From JBAIYU01 sp036763085 (GTDB taxonomy: Bacteria; Bacillota; Negativicutes; DSM-1736; Dendrosporobacteraceae), in NCBI RefSeq assembly GCF_036763085.1, contig NZ_JBAIYU010000030.1, positions 122,551-186,550 on the forward strand: a stretch of 64,000 nucleotides of DNA. Direction: 5' to 3'. Shown here piece by piece: positions 53,984 through 62,238 of the stretch. A program made the translations under genes and the position numbers. Each line of letters starts with the position of its first letter. Positions within the stretch are counted from its first letter, which is position 1. Below the pieces are notes generated by a model that saw only the letters and a program-made list of their open reading frames with translations, searched no databases and had not been told where the DNA came from.

Positions 53984-54949
53984 TTAAGTAGTTAAATGGC
54001 AGGCAGCGAGGTGTCCTGCGCCAATATCACTAAGCAGCGGCTCTTGATCAGCGCATATAGGCTTAGCATAAGCGCAGCGAGTATAGAAGCGGCAGCCGGA
54101 TGGAGGGTTAATCGGACTGGGGACATCCCCAATCAGTTTTGTTTTCTGGTTCATTGCTGTTTTAGCCGGATCCGGAATAGGGATGGCAGACAACAGTGCC
54201 TTAGTATATGGATGCTGAGGATTAGTATATAGCTCATTAGCAGGTGCTAGCTCTACAATTTTACCAAGATACATTACTGCTACTCGATTACTTATGTGTT
54301 TTACCATTGCTAAATCGTGAGCAATAAAAAGATAGGTAAGTCCAAGTTCTTGCTGTAGAGTTTCAAGTAAATTTACTATCTGGGCCTGAATTGAAACATC
54401 TAAAGCTGAGATTGGTTCATCACAAATAATTAGGCTAGGGTTTACAGCTAAGGCACGAGCTATACCAATTCTCTGACGTTGACCCCCGCTAAATTCGTGA
54501 GGAAAGCGGTTTGAGTACTTCTTATTCAAACCGACCAACTCTAAAAGTTCACAAATGCGTTCTGTTCGTTCGTGACCAGAGGTGAGTTTATGTATATCTA
54601 AAGGTTCACCGATAATATCACTAACTGTCATGCGGGGATTTAGTGATGCGTAGGGATCCTGAAAGATCATTTGCATGTTACGGCATAGATTTTTGTCCGC
54701 ATGAGTAATAATATTTTTACCATTAAATAAAATGTTACCAGCGGTTGGTTTATAAAGCTGAATAATTGTCCTGCCGGTAGTGGATTTGCCGCAGCCGCTT
54801 TCACCTACAAGCCCAAGTGTTTCACCTTTTGCTATCGAAAAGCTGATGTCATCAACTGCTTTTAGGTAAGAAGTAGTACGGCCGAAAATATCCGTTCCAG
54901 CTGGAAAATACTTTTTTAGATTTTGTACATTCAGAAGAGGTTGCTTCAT
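53984..54949 (-). CDS. Oligopeptide ABC ATPase (DppF/OppF)
   Basis: This 321-residue protein has Walker A GESGCGKST, signature FSGGQRQR, Walker B LIICDEPISALD and a C-terminal oligo-peptide-type extension with a Cys pattern (CRFYTRC...C...C). It overlaps the dppD-like gene by four bases. It works as a pair with that ATPase. Confidence 0.93.
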   Translation of the reverse strand: MKQPLLNVQNLKKYFPAGTDIFGRTTSYLKAVDDISFSIAKGETLGLVGESGCGKSTTGRTIIQLYKPTAGNILFNGKNIITHADKNLCRNMQMIFQDPYASLNPRMTVSDIIGEPLDIHKLTSGHERTERICELLELVGLNKKYSNRFPHEFSGGQRQRIGIARALAVNPSLIICDEPISALDVSIQAQIVNLLETLQQELGLTYLFIAHDLAMVKHISNRVAVMYLGKIVELAPANELYTNPQHPYTKALLSAIPIPDPAKTAMNQKTKLIGDVPSPINPPSGCRFYTRCAYAKPICADQEPLLSDIGAGHLAACHLTT

Positions 54950-55950
54950 ATAACTGCCTCCCGTACTGTTTTGGGAGCATTAGGATGCTGCAGCCAGCAG
55001 CTTACACTGTGGTCGTTGCTTACGAAAGTAGTATCAGGAAAATACTGAGAGCATATTTGCATTGCGTGAGTACAGCGGGGGTGAAAGGAGCAGCCTGTAG
55101 GAAGGTTCAGTAGGTCAGGCGGTTGGCCGCCGATTGACTCAAGACGCTTTTTGTTAGACAAATCAAGGCGAGGTATTGATTTTAAAAGTCCCCAGGTATA
55201 TGGATGTTGCGGGTTATGATAAATGTCCATCGCCGTTCCAACTTCAATGATTTTTCCGGCATACATAACAATTACCCTGCTGCATAACTCAGCAACAGCA
55301 CCAAGATCATGGGATATGAAAACTATTGATGTATTAAATTTTGTTTGTAGGTTTTTCATTAGTTCCAGAATCTGAGCCTGTATTGTAACATCAAGCGCAG
55401 TCGTTGGCTCATCGGCAATTAAAAGACGCGGATTGCAGGCAATTGCGATGGCAATCATAGCACGCTGCCTCATACCGCCGCTAAATTGGTGAGGATAGTC
55501 GTTTATACGTCGTTCTGGCAAGGGAATGCCGACTAACTGTAAAAGTTCTACTGCTTTAGTGTTGGCCTGTTGTTTATTAAGTTTTTGGTGCAGTTGCAGT
55601 AACTCTGCAATCTGGGTACCTATTGTAAGTACAGGATTTAGTGAAGTCATGGGATCTTGAAAGATCATGCTGATTGCATTGCCGCGGACTTTTTCCAGCT
55701 CCTGTTCTGATTTCTTCAATAGATCAGTTCCTTCAAAGATGATCTGACCGCTGCTATATTTGGCTGGAGGAGTTGGGAGCAGCTGCATTATAGAGTTAGC
55801 TGTTACACTTTTTCCACACCCTGACTCACCAACAATAGCGACAGCTTCCCCGGGAAATATTTGAAAACTAACTTCATCTACTGCTCTTGCTACACCATTA
55901 AGCGTATCGAAGGAAACAGATAAATCTATTACATTTAATAATGGCTTCAT
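54946..55950 (-). CDS. Oligopeptide ABC ATPase (DppD/OppD)
   Basis: This 334-residue protein has Walker A GESGCGKSV, signature FSGGMRQR and Walker B LLIADEPTTALD; its C-terminal extension has the same Cys motif (CSFHPRC). The gene is 12 bases after the permease gene. Confidence 0.93.
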   Translation of the reverse strand: MKPLLNVIDLSVSFDTLNGVARAVDEVSFQIFPGEAVAIVGESGCGKSVTANSIMQLLPTPPAKYSSGQIIFEGTDLLKKSEQELEKVRGNAISMIFQDPMTSLNPVLTIGTQIAELLQLHQKLNKQQANTKAVELLQLVGIPLPERRINDYPHQFSGGMRQRAMIAIAIACNPRLLIADEPTTALDVTIQAQILELMKNLQTKFNTSIVFISHDLGAVAELCSRVIVMYAGKIIEVGTAMDIYHNPQHPYTWGLLKSIPRLDLSNKKRLESIGGQPPDLLNLPTGCSFHPRCTHAMQICSQYFPDTTFVSNDHSVSCWLQHPNAPKTVREAVI

Positions 55951-55962
55951 GGATTGGCCTCC

Positions 55963-56871
55963 TTAACGCCGTACTCGGGGATCTAGTGCATCTCTTAGTC
56001 CATCACCTAGGAAGTTGAAGGCGAGCATAGTCACACTAATTGCTAGGGCTGGAAAAAATAGCTGAAAAGGATACGAACGAAGGCTAGTAACGCCTTCTGA
56101 AGCCAATACACCCCAGCTGGCCATGGGGGCCGCAACACCTAGTCCGATAAAGCTAAGAAAAGCTTCGGCAAATATTGCCTCGGGGATGGCAAGAGTCATT
56201 GTTATAATAATTGGCCCCATGCTATTAGGGAGAAGATGGCGAAAGAGAATTCTCCAATTACTAGCGCCTAGTGTTCTTGCCGCTAAAACATATTCTTGTT
56301 CCTTAAGGCTTAAAATTTGACCGCGGACAATTCTCGCCATACCTAACCAGTAGGCGATACCTAAAGCTATAAAAATATTAGTCAGTCCAGGCTTTAAAAC
56401 AACCATTAGCAATATTACATAAAGTAAAACTGGTATACCATATAAGATATCTATGATATTCATCATAATCCTGTCAGTACGACCGCCAAAGAAGCCGGCT
56501 ATACCACCGTATATAACACCTATTGTTAGATTAAGTAAGCTGGCAACAATTCCGATGGCTAAAGAAATTCGAGCACCGTAGAGCACTCGGATAAACAAAT
56601 CACGGCCAAGATTATCGGTTCCAAACCAATGATCACTACTAGGCGGCCGATTGGCTTGCATGAGGTTTTGATCGGAATATGATATGGGTGACAGCCAAGG
56701 ACCAACAATGGCTATAATTACAATAATTATTATGGTGAACAAGCCAAGCATAGCAAGCTTATTTTGTTTCAGTCTGTGCCACGGGCTTGGACTAATGCTT
56801 GCCATAGACATTCCCATGACATCTGTTGTATTGTTTTTTAGTGGTTCAAAAGAATTAGGCTGTATATCCAT
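55963..56871 (-). CDS. Oligopeptide ABC permease (DppC/OppC)
   Basis: This 302-residue protein has an N-terminal cytoplasmic segment, an oppC N-terminal helix and five more helices. The EAA motif region is AARTLGASNWRILFRHLLPN (about residues 195-215). It follows the dppB-like gene by three bases. Confidence 0.92.
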   Translation of the reverse strand: MDIQPNSFEPLKNNTTDVMGMSMASISPSPWHRLKQNKLAMLGLFTIIIIVIIAIVGPWLSPISYSDQNLMQANRPPSSDHWFGTDNLGRDLFIRVLYGARISLAIGIVASLLNLTIGVIYGGIAGFFGGRTDRIMMNIIDILYGIPVLLYVILLMVVLKPGLTNIFIALGIAYWLGMARIVRGQILSLKEQEYVLAARTLGASNWRILFRHLLPNSMGPIIITMTLAIPEAIFAEAFLSFIGLGVAAPMASWGVLASEGVTSLRSYPFQLFFPALAISVTMLAFNFLGDGLRDALDPRVRR

Positions 56872-56874
56872 TAG

Positions 56875-57807
56875 CTAACCCCCTTGCCTTTTATCGAGTT
56901 TTATGCGGGGATCTAAAAATGGATAAATTAGATCAACTAACAAATTCAGGCAGATTACAAGAGTACTATAAAAAACTGTTACACCCAAAATAACAGTATA
57001 GTCACGATTATATATACTAGTGACAAAATGCCTTCCAAGTCCCGGAATCGCAAAAATAGTCTCAATAATAAAGCTGCCTGTTAAGATTCCGGCTGTCATG
57101 GGGCCAATATAAGTTATTACAGGAATCAACGCATTTTTTAGTGCGTGCCTATATAAGATTACTGTCTGCGAAAGTCCTTTAGCGCGTGCTGTTTTTATGT
57201 AGTCTTGAGCAAGAACTTCAAGCATACTGGAACGTGTTAGCCGAGCAATGAAGGCGGTAGGATGAGCGGCTAATGCTAGAGCAGGTAAGATCATATACTC
57301 AATACCATCCCACATTGCTGCCGGCAATAAGCCAAACTTAATAGCAAATACATATATAAGGATAGTAGCAATAACAAAACTTGGCACTGATACTCCAAGT
57401 GTTGTTATAAACATAGTTGCATAATCTTGCCATTTGTTTTGGCGCAGTGCCGCAATAGCACCTGCTGGAATACCAAGCAGAACTGCGATGAAAATACTTA
57501 CCAGTCCTAATTGCAAAGATACCGGAAAGCTCTCGGCTATGATGTCATTGACAGTACGGCCAGCATATTTGAAAGAGGGGCCTAAATCAAAACGAATTAA
57601 ATTTAGAAGATAATCAGTATACTGTTTCCATAATGGATCATTCAGCCGGTACCGTTCTTCGATGTTTTTCAAGACAGCGGCAGATATGTTTTTTTCACCG
57701 GTAAAAGGTCCTCCTGGAATGGCATGCATTAAGAGAAAAGTAATAGTTATAATCGCCAGTAAGACAATAAAAGAGTTAAAAATCCGACTTAGAGTATAGC
57801 GAATCAA
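56875..57807 (-). CDS. Oligopeptide ABC permease (DppB/OppB)
   Basis: This 310-residue protein with six helices has the DppB-type start (RYTLSRIFNSFIVLLAI) and the EAA-loop region ARAKGLSQTVILYRHALKNA (about residues 200-220). The start is TTG behind GAAAGAGGTG. It is the first gene of the operon; a 14-bp hairpin lies just in front of its ribosome site. Confidence 0.92.
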   Translation of the reverse strand: MIRYTLSRIFNSFIVLLAIITITFLLMHAIPGGPFTGEKNISAAVLKNIEERYRLNDPLWKQYTDYLLNLIRFDLGPSFKYAGRTVNDIIAESFPVSLQLGLVSIFIAVLLGIPAGAIAALRQNKWQDYATMFITTLGVSVPSFVIATILIYVFAIKFGLLPAAMWDGIEYMILPALALAAHPTAFIARLTRSSMLEVLAQDYIKTARAKGLSQTVILYRHALKNALIPVITYIGPMTAGILTGSFIIETIFAIPGLGRHFVTSIYNRDYTVILGVTVFYSTLVICLNLLVDLIYPFLDPRIKLDKRQGG

Positions 57808-57832
57808 TTTTATAGCACCTCTTTCAAGAGCG

Positions 57833-57865
57833 GTAAAGAGGTATACTTGCTGTATACCTCTTTAC
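57833..57865 (-). repeat. 14-bp hairpin in the leader of the peptide-uptake operon
   Basis: Arms 57833-57846 and 57852-57865 pair perfectly around a 5-base loop, ending about 10 bases before the dppB ribosome site. The arm contains AAAGAGGTATAC, similar to the ribosome site region AAAGAGGTGC. It could be an operator or an mRNA structure that tunes translation. Confidence 0.7.
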
Positions 57866-57866
57866 A

Positions 57867-58332
57867 AATTCGGTTTACTGCTGTTCCCAATATATTGTTA
57901 GGCAAGTAAGATATAGCTAATAACTATATCTTAGAGAAATTTACAAAATAATAAAGACAGCTTTAAAAGTATCTCAATAATAACGGTGAATATTCTATAA
58001 AAAAAGGACAAAGTCCTCCTATAAATGAACTTATTGCATAATCTGCATAATCGTTCTTCAGGGGTTTAAGTATGAGTATCCTTATTTAAGTTTTTAGAGT
58101 CCTTAAATATTCCCGGAAATAGAGCAGAGTAAAACTTCGGAGGGATAAGTCATTGTATTTACTTAGCGCAGCAAAGGGGGTGTGATAGAATAGAAGTACA
58201 CTGCCACTCGCGGCGAGAATTAGCGCACAAATTTTATTATCGAGAAGGCTTTAGTGAATCGCCAAAGTATTTTATTAAAAAGCTGTGATATAGATGTTGA
58301 TATATTTACTGTGAATGAAAGGTGGAACAGTA
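57867..58332. other. Divergent regulatory region between the dpp operon and the sensor kinase
   Basis: There is no gene in this stretch. It holds a 10-base-arm inverted repeat TAAGATATAG-N7-CTATATCTTA (57907-57933) and the element TAACGGTGAATATTCTATA (57981-57999), whose last 12 bases recur before the C4-dicarboxylate carrier (60731-60742). Promoters for both directions must lie here but are not clear by eye. Confidence 0.5.
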
Positions 58333-59931
58333 TTGAAAATAAAACTCAAGCTGCAGTCTAAGATAATAGGGCTTGTCTGCAGCGTGGTAGCGGTGGTACT
58401 GATTGTGACCAGTTTGCTTATTTCTCACAGTATAGCTGCTGAGGTTAAGGATAGCTTAGGCCGGCAGGCGTTAAGTGTAGCCAGAATTATGGCGCGGTCA
58501 CCTGTCATCATTGAAGGATTAACAGGGAAACGGGAAGCTAGTGAGATACAACAATATGCTAATGAGAATAGAAAGCTGGCAAATGTTCAATTTATAGTCG
58601 TTCTTGATATGAACGCAATTCGTAAATCACATCCAAATCCGAGAATGGTTGGAGAATTTTTGGTTGGCGGTGACGAAGCAGGGGCATTAGCTGGTAAGGA
58701 GTATTTGTCTGAAGCTACTGGAACACTTGGACACTCTTTTAGAGCTTTTACACCAGTATATGGTCCTGATGGCAATCAGGTTGGCGTAGTATTGGTTGGT
58801 ATTTTGATGGATTATGTTAAAGATGCAGTCAATCAAGCCCAAATGAGCTTGATTGTAGCAATGTTGGTTGGTATGCTTTTAGGGATTCTAGGGGCAATTA
58901 TTCTAGCCAAAGATATTAAGAAAACATTATTTGGTCTCGAGCCGGAAGTAATAGCCAAACAGCTTGAAGAACGCAGCGTAATGCTGCACTCTGTCCGTGA
59001 AGCTATCATTGCCATTGATAGTCAGGGAACTATAACACTGCTTAATGATGAGGGGAAACGGTTATTGCGCATGAGCGGCATACATGCTGAACCACTTGGG
59101 CGCCCAGTGAATGAGTTTGTTCCCAAATCACGCCTTATTGAGATAGTACGTACCGGTGAAATTGAAATAAATTTAGAACAGGAGATATTTGGAGTATCTG
59201 TTTTAGCAAATCAGGCGCCGCTAATAGTTAATGGAGAAATAGTTGGGGCTATTGCCACTTTCAGGGATAAAACTGAAGTAAAGCAGCTAGCTGAGGAATT
59301 AACTGGCGTTAGGGATTATGTTGACGCTTTGCGTTCACAGGCGCATGAGTTTATGAATAAGCTCCATGTTATTCTAGGTTTAGTCCAACTTGAGAATTAT
59401 GATTTATTATCGTCATATATTCGTAAAATAGCCTCAGAACATCAGGCCGAGGTTACTTATGTAGGTCGCAAAATTCACAACTCTGTTTTGGCCGGCTTTG
59501 TGCTTAGCAAGCTTAGTTTAGCAAGAGAAAGAAATATTGAGATGAATTTATCTGAAGACAGTTACTTACCTGAAGCAGCAACAGAAGAAATCACGCATAA
59601 GCTAGTTACAATAATAGGAAATTTAATTGAAAACGCATTCGATGCTGTAGCTGGCAGGGCAAGACGAGAAGTAAGTCTATTATTAAGCTATTATGACGGT
59701 TATCTTACTATTGAAGTATCTGATACAGGGGCAGGTGTTCCGCAAGAGTTAGAGGAAAATATCTTTGATTTAGGAGTTTCAACTAAACCAGGGGAACGCG
59801 GGATTGGGCTACATTTGGTTAAACGAAATTTAGATAGTTTAGGTGGACAGATCGAATATAATAGAGTAGGTGAAGAAACAAATTTCAAGGTTACTTTACC
59901 ATATGAAAGTATAGGTGATTATAATGATTAA
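58333..59931 (+). CDS. CitA/DcuS-family sensor histidine kinase
   Basis: This 532-residue protein has two helices (about residues 10-32 and 168-190) enclosing a periplasmic PAS-like carboxylate sensor domain (VQFIVVLDMNAIRKSHPNPR, typical of the family), a cytoplasmic PAS domain (about 215-310), a dimerisation region with the phospho-His in AHEFMNKLH, and an ATPase domain (NLIENAFDAV, DTGAGV, GIGLHLV). I choose TTG 58333, with AAAGGTGG eight bases upstream. It senses C4-dicarboxylates or citrate; the neighbouring Dcu carrier favours the first. Confidence 0.92.
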   Translation: MKIKLKLQSKIIGLVCSVVAVVLIVTSLLISHSIAAEVKDSLGRQALSVARIMARSPVIIEGLTGKREASEIQQYANENRKLANVQFIVVLDMNAIRKSHPNPRMVGEFLVGGDEAGALAGKEYLSEATGTLGHSFRAFTPVYGPDGNQVGVVLVGILMDYVKDAVNQAQMSLIVAMLVGMLLGILGAIILAKDIKKTLFGLEPEVIAKQLEERSVMLHSVREAIIAIDSQGTITLLNDEGKRLLRMSGIHAEPLGRPVNEFVPKSRLIEIVRTGEIEINLEQEIFGVSVLANQAPLIVNGEIVGAIATFRDKTEVKQLAEELTGVRDYVDALRSQAHEFMNKLHVILGLVQLENYDLLSSYIRKIASEHQAEVTYVGRKIHNSVLAGFVLSKLSLARERNIEMNLSEDSYLPEAATEEITHKLVTIIGNLIENAFDAVAGRARREVSLLLSYYDGYLTIEVSDTGAGVPQELEENIFDLGVSTKPGERGIGLHLVKRNLDSLGGQIEYNRVGEETNFKVTLPYESIGDYND

Positions 59932-60628
59932 GGTGCTAATCGTTGAAGACGATCCGATGGTAGCTGAGTTAAACCGACGTTATATGGAAAAGATAGAAGG
60001 CTTTATGCTAAAAGCTATTGTAAATAATGGAACCGATGCTTTAGCTTATTTGAATGACAACCATGTTGACTTAGTGCTTTTAGATGTTTTCATGCCAGGT
60101 ATGAACGGTCTGGAATTGTTATCGGCAATTAGGCGGCAACAGCTTGGAACTGATGTTATTCTTGTAACAGCTGCTAGGGATAAGAAATCTATTCAGCAGG
60201 CATTGCGGCAAGGGGCTAGTGACTATTTAATCAAACCTTTTGAGTTTGATAGATTTCTTACTGCTTTAACTGACTATAAACACCGACGAGAATTTATTGA
60301 AAATCAGACAGATTTTAACCAAATGGATTTAGATGATCAAGTGCTGTTTAAACAATTAGGCGGTTCAGAAAAAAATGAACTGCCTAAAGGATTGGATCGA
60401 CATACTATGAAACGAGTCTGGGAATACATCGCTGCTGCAAAAGGTGAATTCACAGCTGAGGAAATGGCTGGACTAGTAGGAATATCACAAGTATCAATGC
60501 GTAAATATTTGAAACACCTAGAAGTTGAAGGCTTACTCAGCGTAAAAATAAACTATGGATCAGTAGGCCGACCAACGTCAAAATATCAATGTATAGCAAA
60601 TAAAAACATACCAGCCTATATTCGCTGA
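59924..60628 (+). CDS. CitB/DcuR-family response regulator
   Basis: This 234-residue protein has a receiver domain (IVEDDPMVAELN; the phospho-acceptor Asp is in VLLDVFMPG, about residue 54; Lys in LIKPFEF) and a C-terminal helix-turn-helix (FTAEEMAGLVGISQVSMRKY). It overlaps the kinase gene by 8 bases; I choose the ATG at 59924 behind AGGTG. It probably activates the C4-dicarboxylate carrier downstream. Confidence 0.92.
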   Translation: MIKVLIVEDDPMVAELNRRYMEKIEGFMLKAIVNNGTDALAYLNDNHVDLVLLDVFMPGMNGLELLSAIRRQQLGTDVILVTAARDKKSIQQALRQGASDYLIKPFEFDRFLTALTDYKHRREFIENQTDFNQMDLDDQVLFKQLGGSEKNELPKGLDRHTMKRVWEYIAAAKGEFTAEEMAGLVGISQVSMRKYLKHLEVEGLLSVKINYGSVGRPTSKYQCIANKNIPAYIR

Positions 60629-60639
60629 TTAGAAAATAT

Positions 60640-60683
60640 ATACCTATTTCCTTGATTAAATTAAGGGAATAGGTATTTTTTTT
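60640..60683 (+). terminator. Terminator of the two-component operon
   Basis: There is a 14-bp stem with one G-T pair (60640-60653 with 60664-60677) followed by a T-run. Confidence 0.85.
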
Positions 60684-60730
60684 AGTTACAAAAATATTTA
60701 TTAATTTATTTTAAATTACGGTAAAGTAAC

Positions 60731-60742
60731 GAATATTCTATA
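60731..60742 (+). promoter_or_regulatory. GAATATTCTATA element before the C4-dicarboxylate carrier
   Basis: An identical 12-base element is at 57988-57999, upstream of the kinase gene, and both copies are preceded by TAACG. It might be a binding site of the response regulator. It could also be chance in AT-rich DNA. Confidence 0.35.
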
Positions 60743-60797
60743 ATTAGTACAGCATTAATATTTTTTAATATGAGAAAGGTGAAAGGAGAATTTATTT

Positions 60798-62141
60798 ATG
60801 CTTACTATGCAGATTATAGTAATTTTAGGGTGCTTGCTTTTAGGTACTCGCTATGGCGGTATGGGACTCGGTCTAATAGGCGGTATTGGGTTATTTATAC
60901 TTACCTTTGTTTTCGGCGTTGAACCTGGTAAGCCTCCAGTTGATGTTATGTTGACAATTTTGGCGGTAATTGCTTGTGCGTCAGTACTGCAAACTGCAGG
61001 GGGATTAAATGTTATGATGCGGTTTGCAGAGCGCCTGCTGCGCCGTCATCCGGAGCACATAACTATATTAGCCCCTGTAACGACTTGGGCTTTAACTTTT
61101 TTATGCGGTACTGGTCATGTAGTTTATACAATGTTCCCTATTATTTATGACATTGCAATTAAAAAGGGTATTCGTCCAGAGCGTCCAATGGCTGTCGCAT
61201 CTGTGGCATCACAGATGGGTATTGGGGCTTCGCCTGTGTCGGTATCAGTTGTATCAATGGTATCGATATTAGCTCAAGCTCATGGAGTTGGCAAAGCTAT
61301 TGGTATTCTTCAGTTATTATCCATTTCTATTCCAGCAACCTTAGCCGGCGTTTTGGTGGCAGCTCTTTGGAGTATGCGCCGAGGTAAAGATCTTGATAAA
61401 GATGAGGAGTTTCAGGCTAAGCTTAAAGATCCAGAACAAAAAGCCGATATATACGGCGGTTCGGATTCGCTGCTTGACAAAGTATTTCCTAAAGAATCTT
61501 ATTGGGCAACCTGGATTTTCTTCGCTGCTATTTTAGGAGTTGTTATTTTCGGTGCCTTTCCTCAATTGCTTCCAGCCTTTGGAGCGCCTGGCAAGTTAAA
61601 ACCGCTTTCTATGAATCTAGTTATTCAGATGTTAATGTTGGTAGCAGGTTCACTAATATTAATTACTTGCAAAGTAAATCCACGAGAAATTTCTAATGGA
61701 CCAGTTTTCAAAGCTGGTATGGTAGCAATTGTCTCAGTATTTGGTGTTGCCTGGATGGCTGATTCTTTCTTCCATGCTCACTTTACACTATTAAAAAACA
61801 CCTTAGCAGGCGTAGTGGCAAGCAAACCTTGGCTTTATGCGGTTGTATTATTTATAATCTCCAAATTAGTAAACAGCCAAGCTGCTGCTATTACTGCAAT
61901 TGCGCCAATGGGTGTCAGTCTTGGTGTTGACCCTAAAATGATGGTTGCTTTCTTCCCAGCAGCTTACGGTTATTTCATCCTTCCTACTTACCCAAGTGAT
62001 CTAGCGTGTATCGGTTTCGACCGTTCAGGGACTACCCGTATCGGAAAGTTCATTATAAATCACAGCTTCCTTTTACCGGGTTTAATAGGAGTAGCTACAG
62101 GATGTCTGGTAGGTTACCTTTTGGTAAATATTTTACTTTAA
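60798..62141 (+). CDS. Anaerobic C4-dicarboxylate transporter, DcuA/DcuB family
   Basis: This 447-residue protein has about 10-12 helices and matches DcuA/B along its length: LLGTRYGGMGLGLIGGIGLF at the start, GTGHVVYTMFPIIYD (about residue 106), IRPERPMAVASVASQMGIGA. It exchanges fumarate, malate, aspartate or succinate under anaerobic conditions. The gene is downstream of the sensor/regulator pair and has its own promoter region. DcuA versus DcuB cannot be told by eye. Confidence 0.92.
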   Translation: MLTMQIIVILGCLLLGTRYGGMGLGLIGGIGLFILTFVFGVEPGKPPVDVMLTILAVIACASVLQTAGGLNVMMRFAERLLRRHPEHITILAPVTTWALTFLCGTGHVVYTMFPIIYDIAIKKGIRPERPMAVASVASQMGIGASPVSVSVVSMVSILAQAHGVGKAIGILQLLSISIPATLAGVLVAALWSMRRGKDLDKDEEFQAKLKDPEQKADIYGGSDSLLDKVFPKESYWATWIFFAAILGVVIFGAFPQLLPAFGAPGKLKPLSMNLVIQMLMLVAGSLILITCKVNPREISNGPVFKAGMVAIVSVFGVAWMADSFFHAHFTLLKNTLAGVVASKPWLYAVVLFIISKLVNSQAAAITAIAPMGVSLGVDPKMMVAFFPAAYGYFILPTYPSDLACIGFDRSGTTRIGKFIINHSFLLPGLIGVATGCLVGYLLVNILL

Positions 62142-62180
62142 TCACCGGATAATTGATATTTATTTTAGCTATAAAGTATT

Positions 62181-62212
62181 AAAGACCTAGCGGAATGCCG
62201 CTAGGTCTTTTG
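62181..62212. terminator. Terminator of the dicarboxylate carrier gene
   Basis: There is a 13-bp perfect stem (62181-62193 with 62198-62210) and a 4-base loop, with A and T ends. It also lies 27 bases after the opposite-strand ankyrin gene. Confidence 0.88.
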
Positions 62213-62238
62213 CTTATGCGCTTCGAAATGTGTACGTA

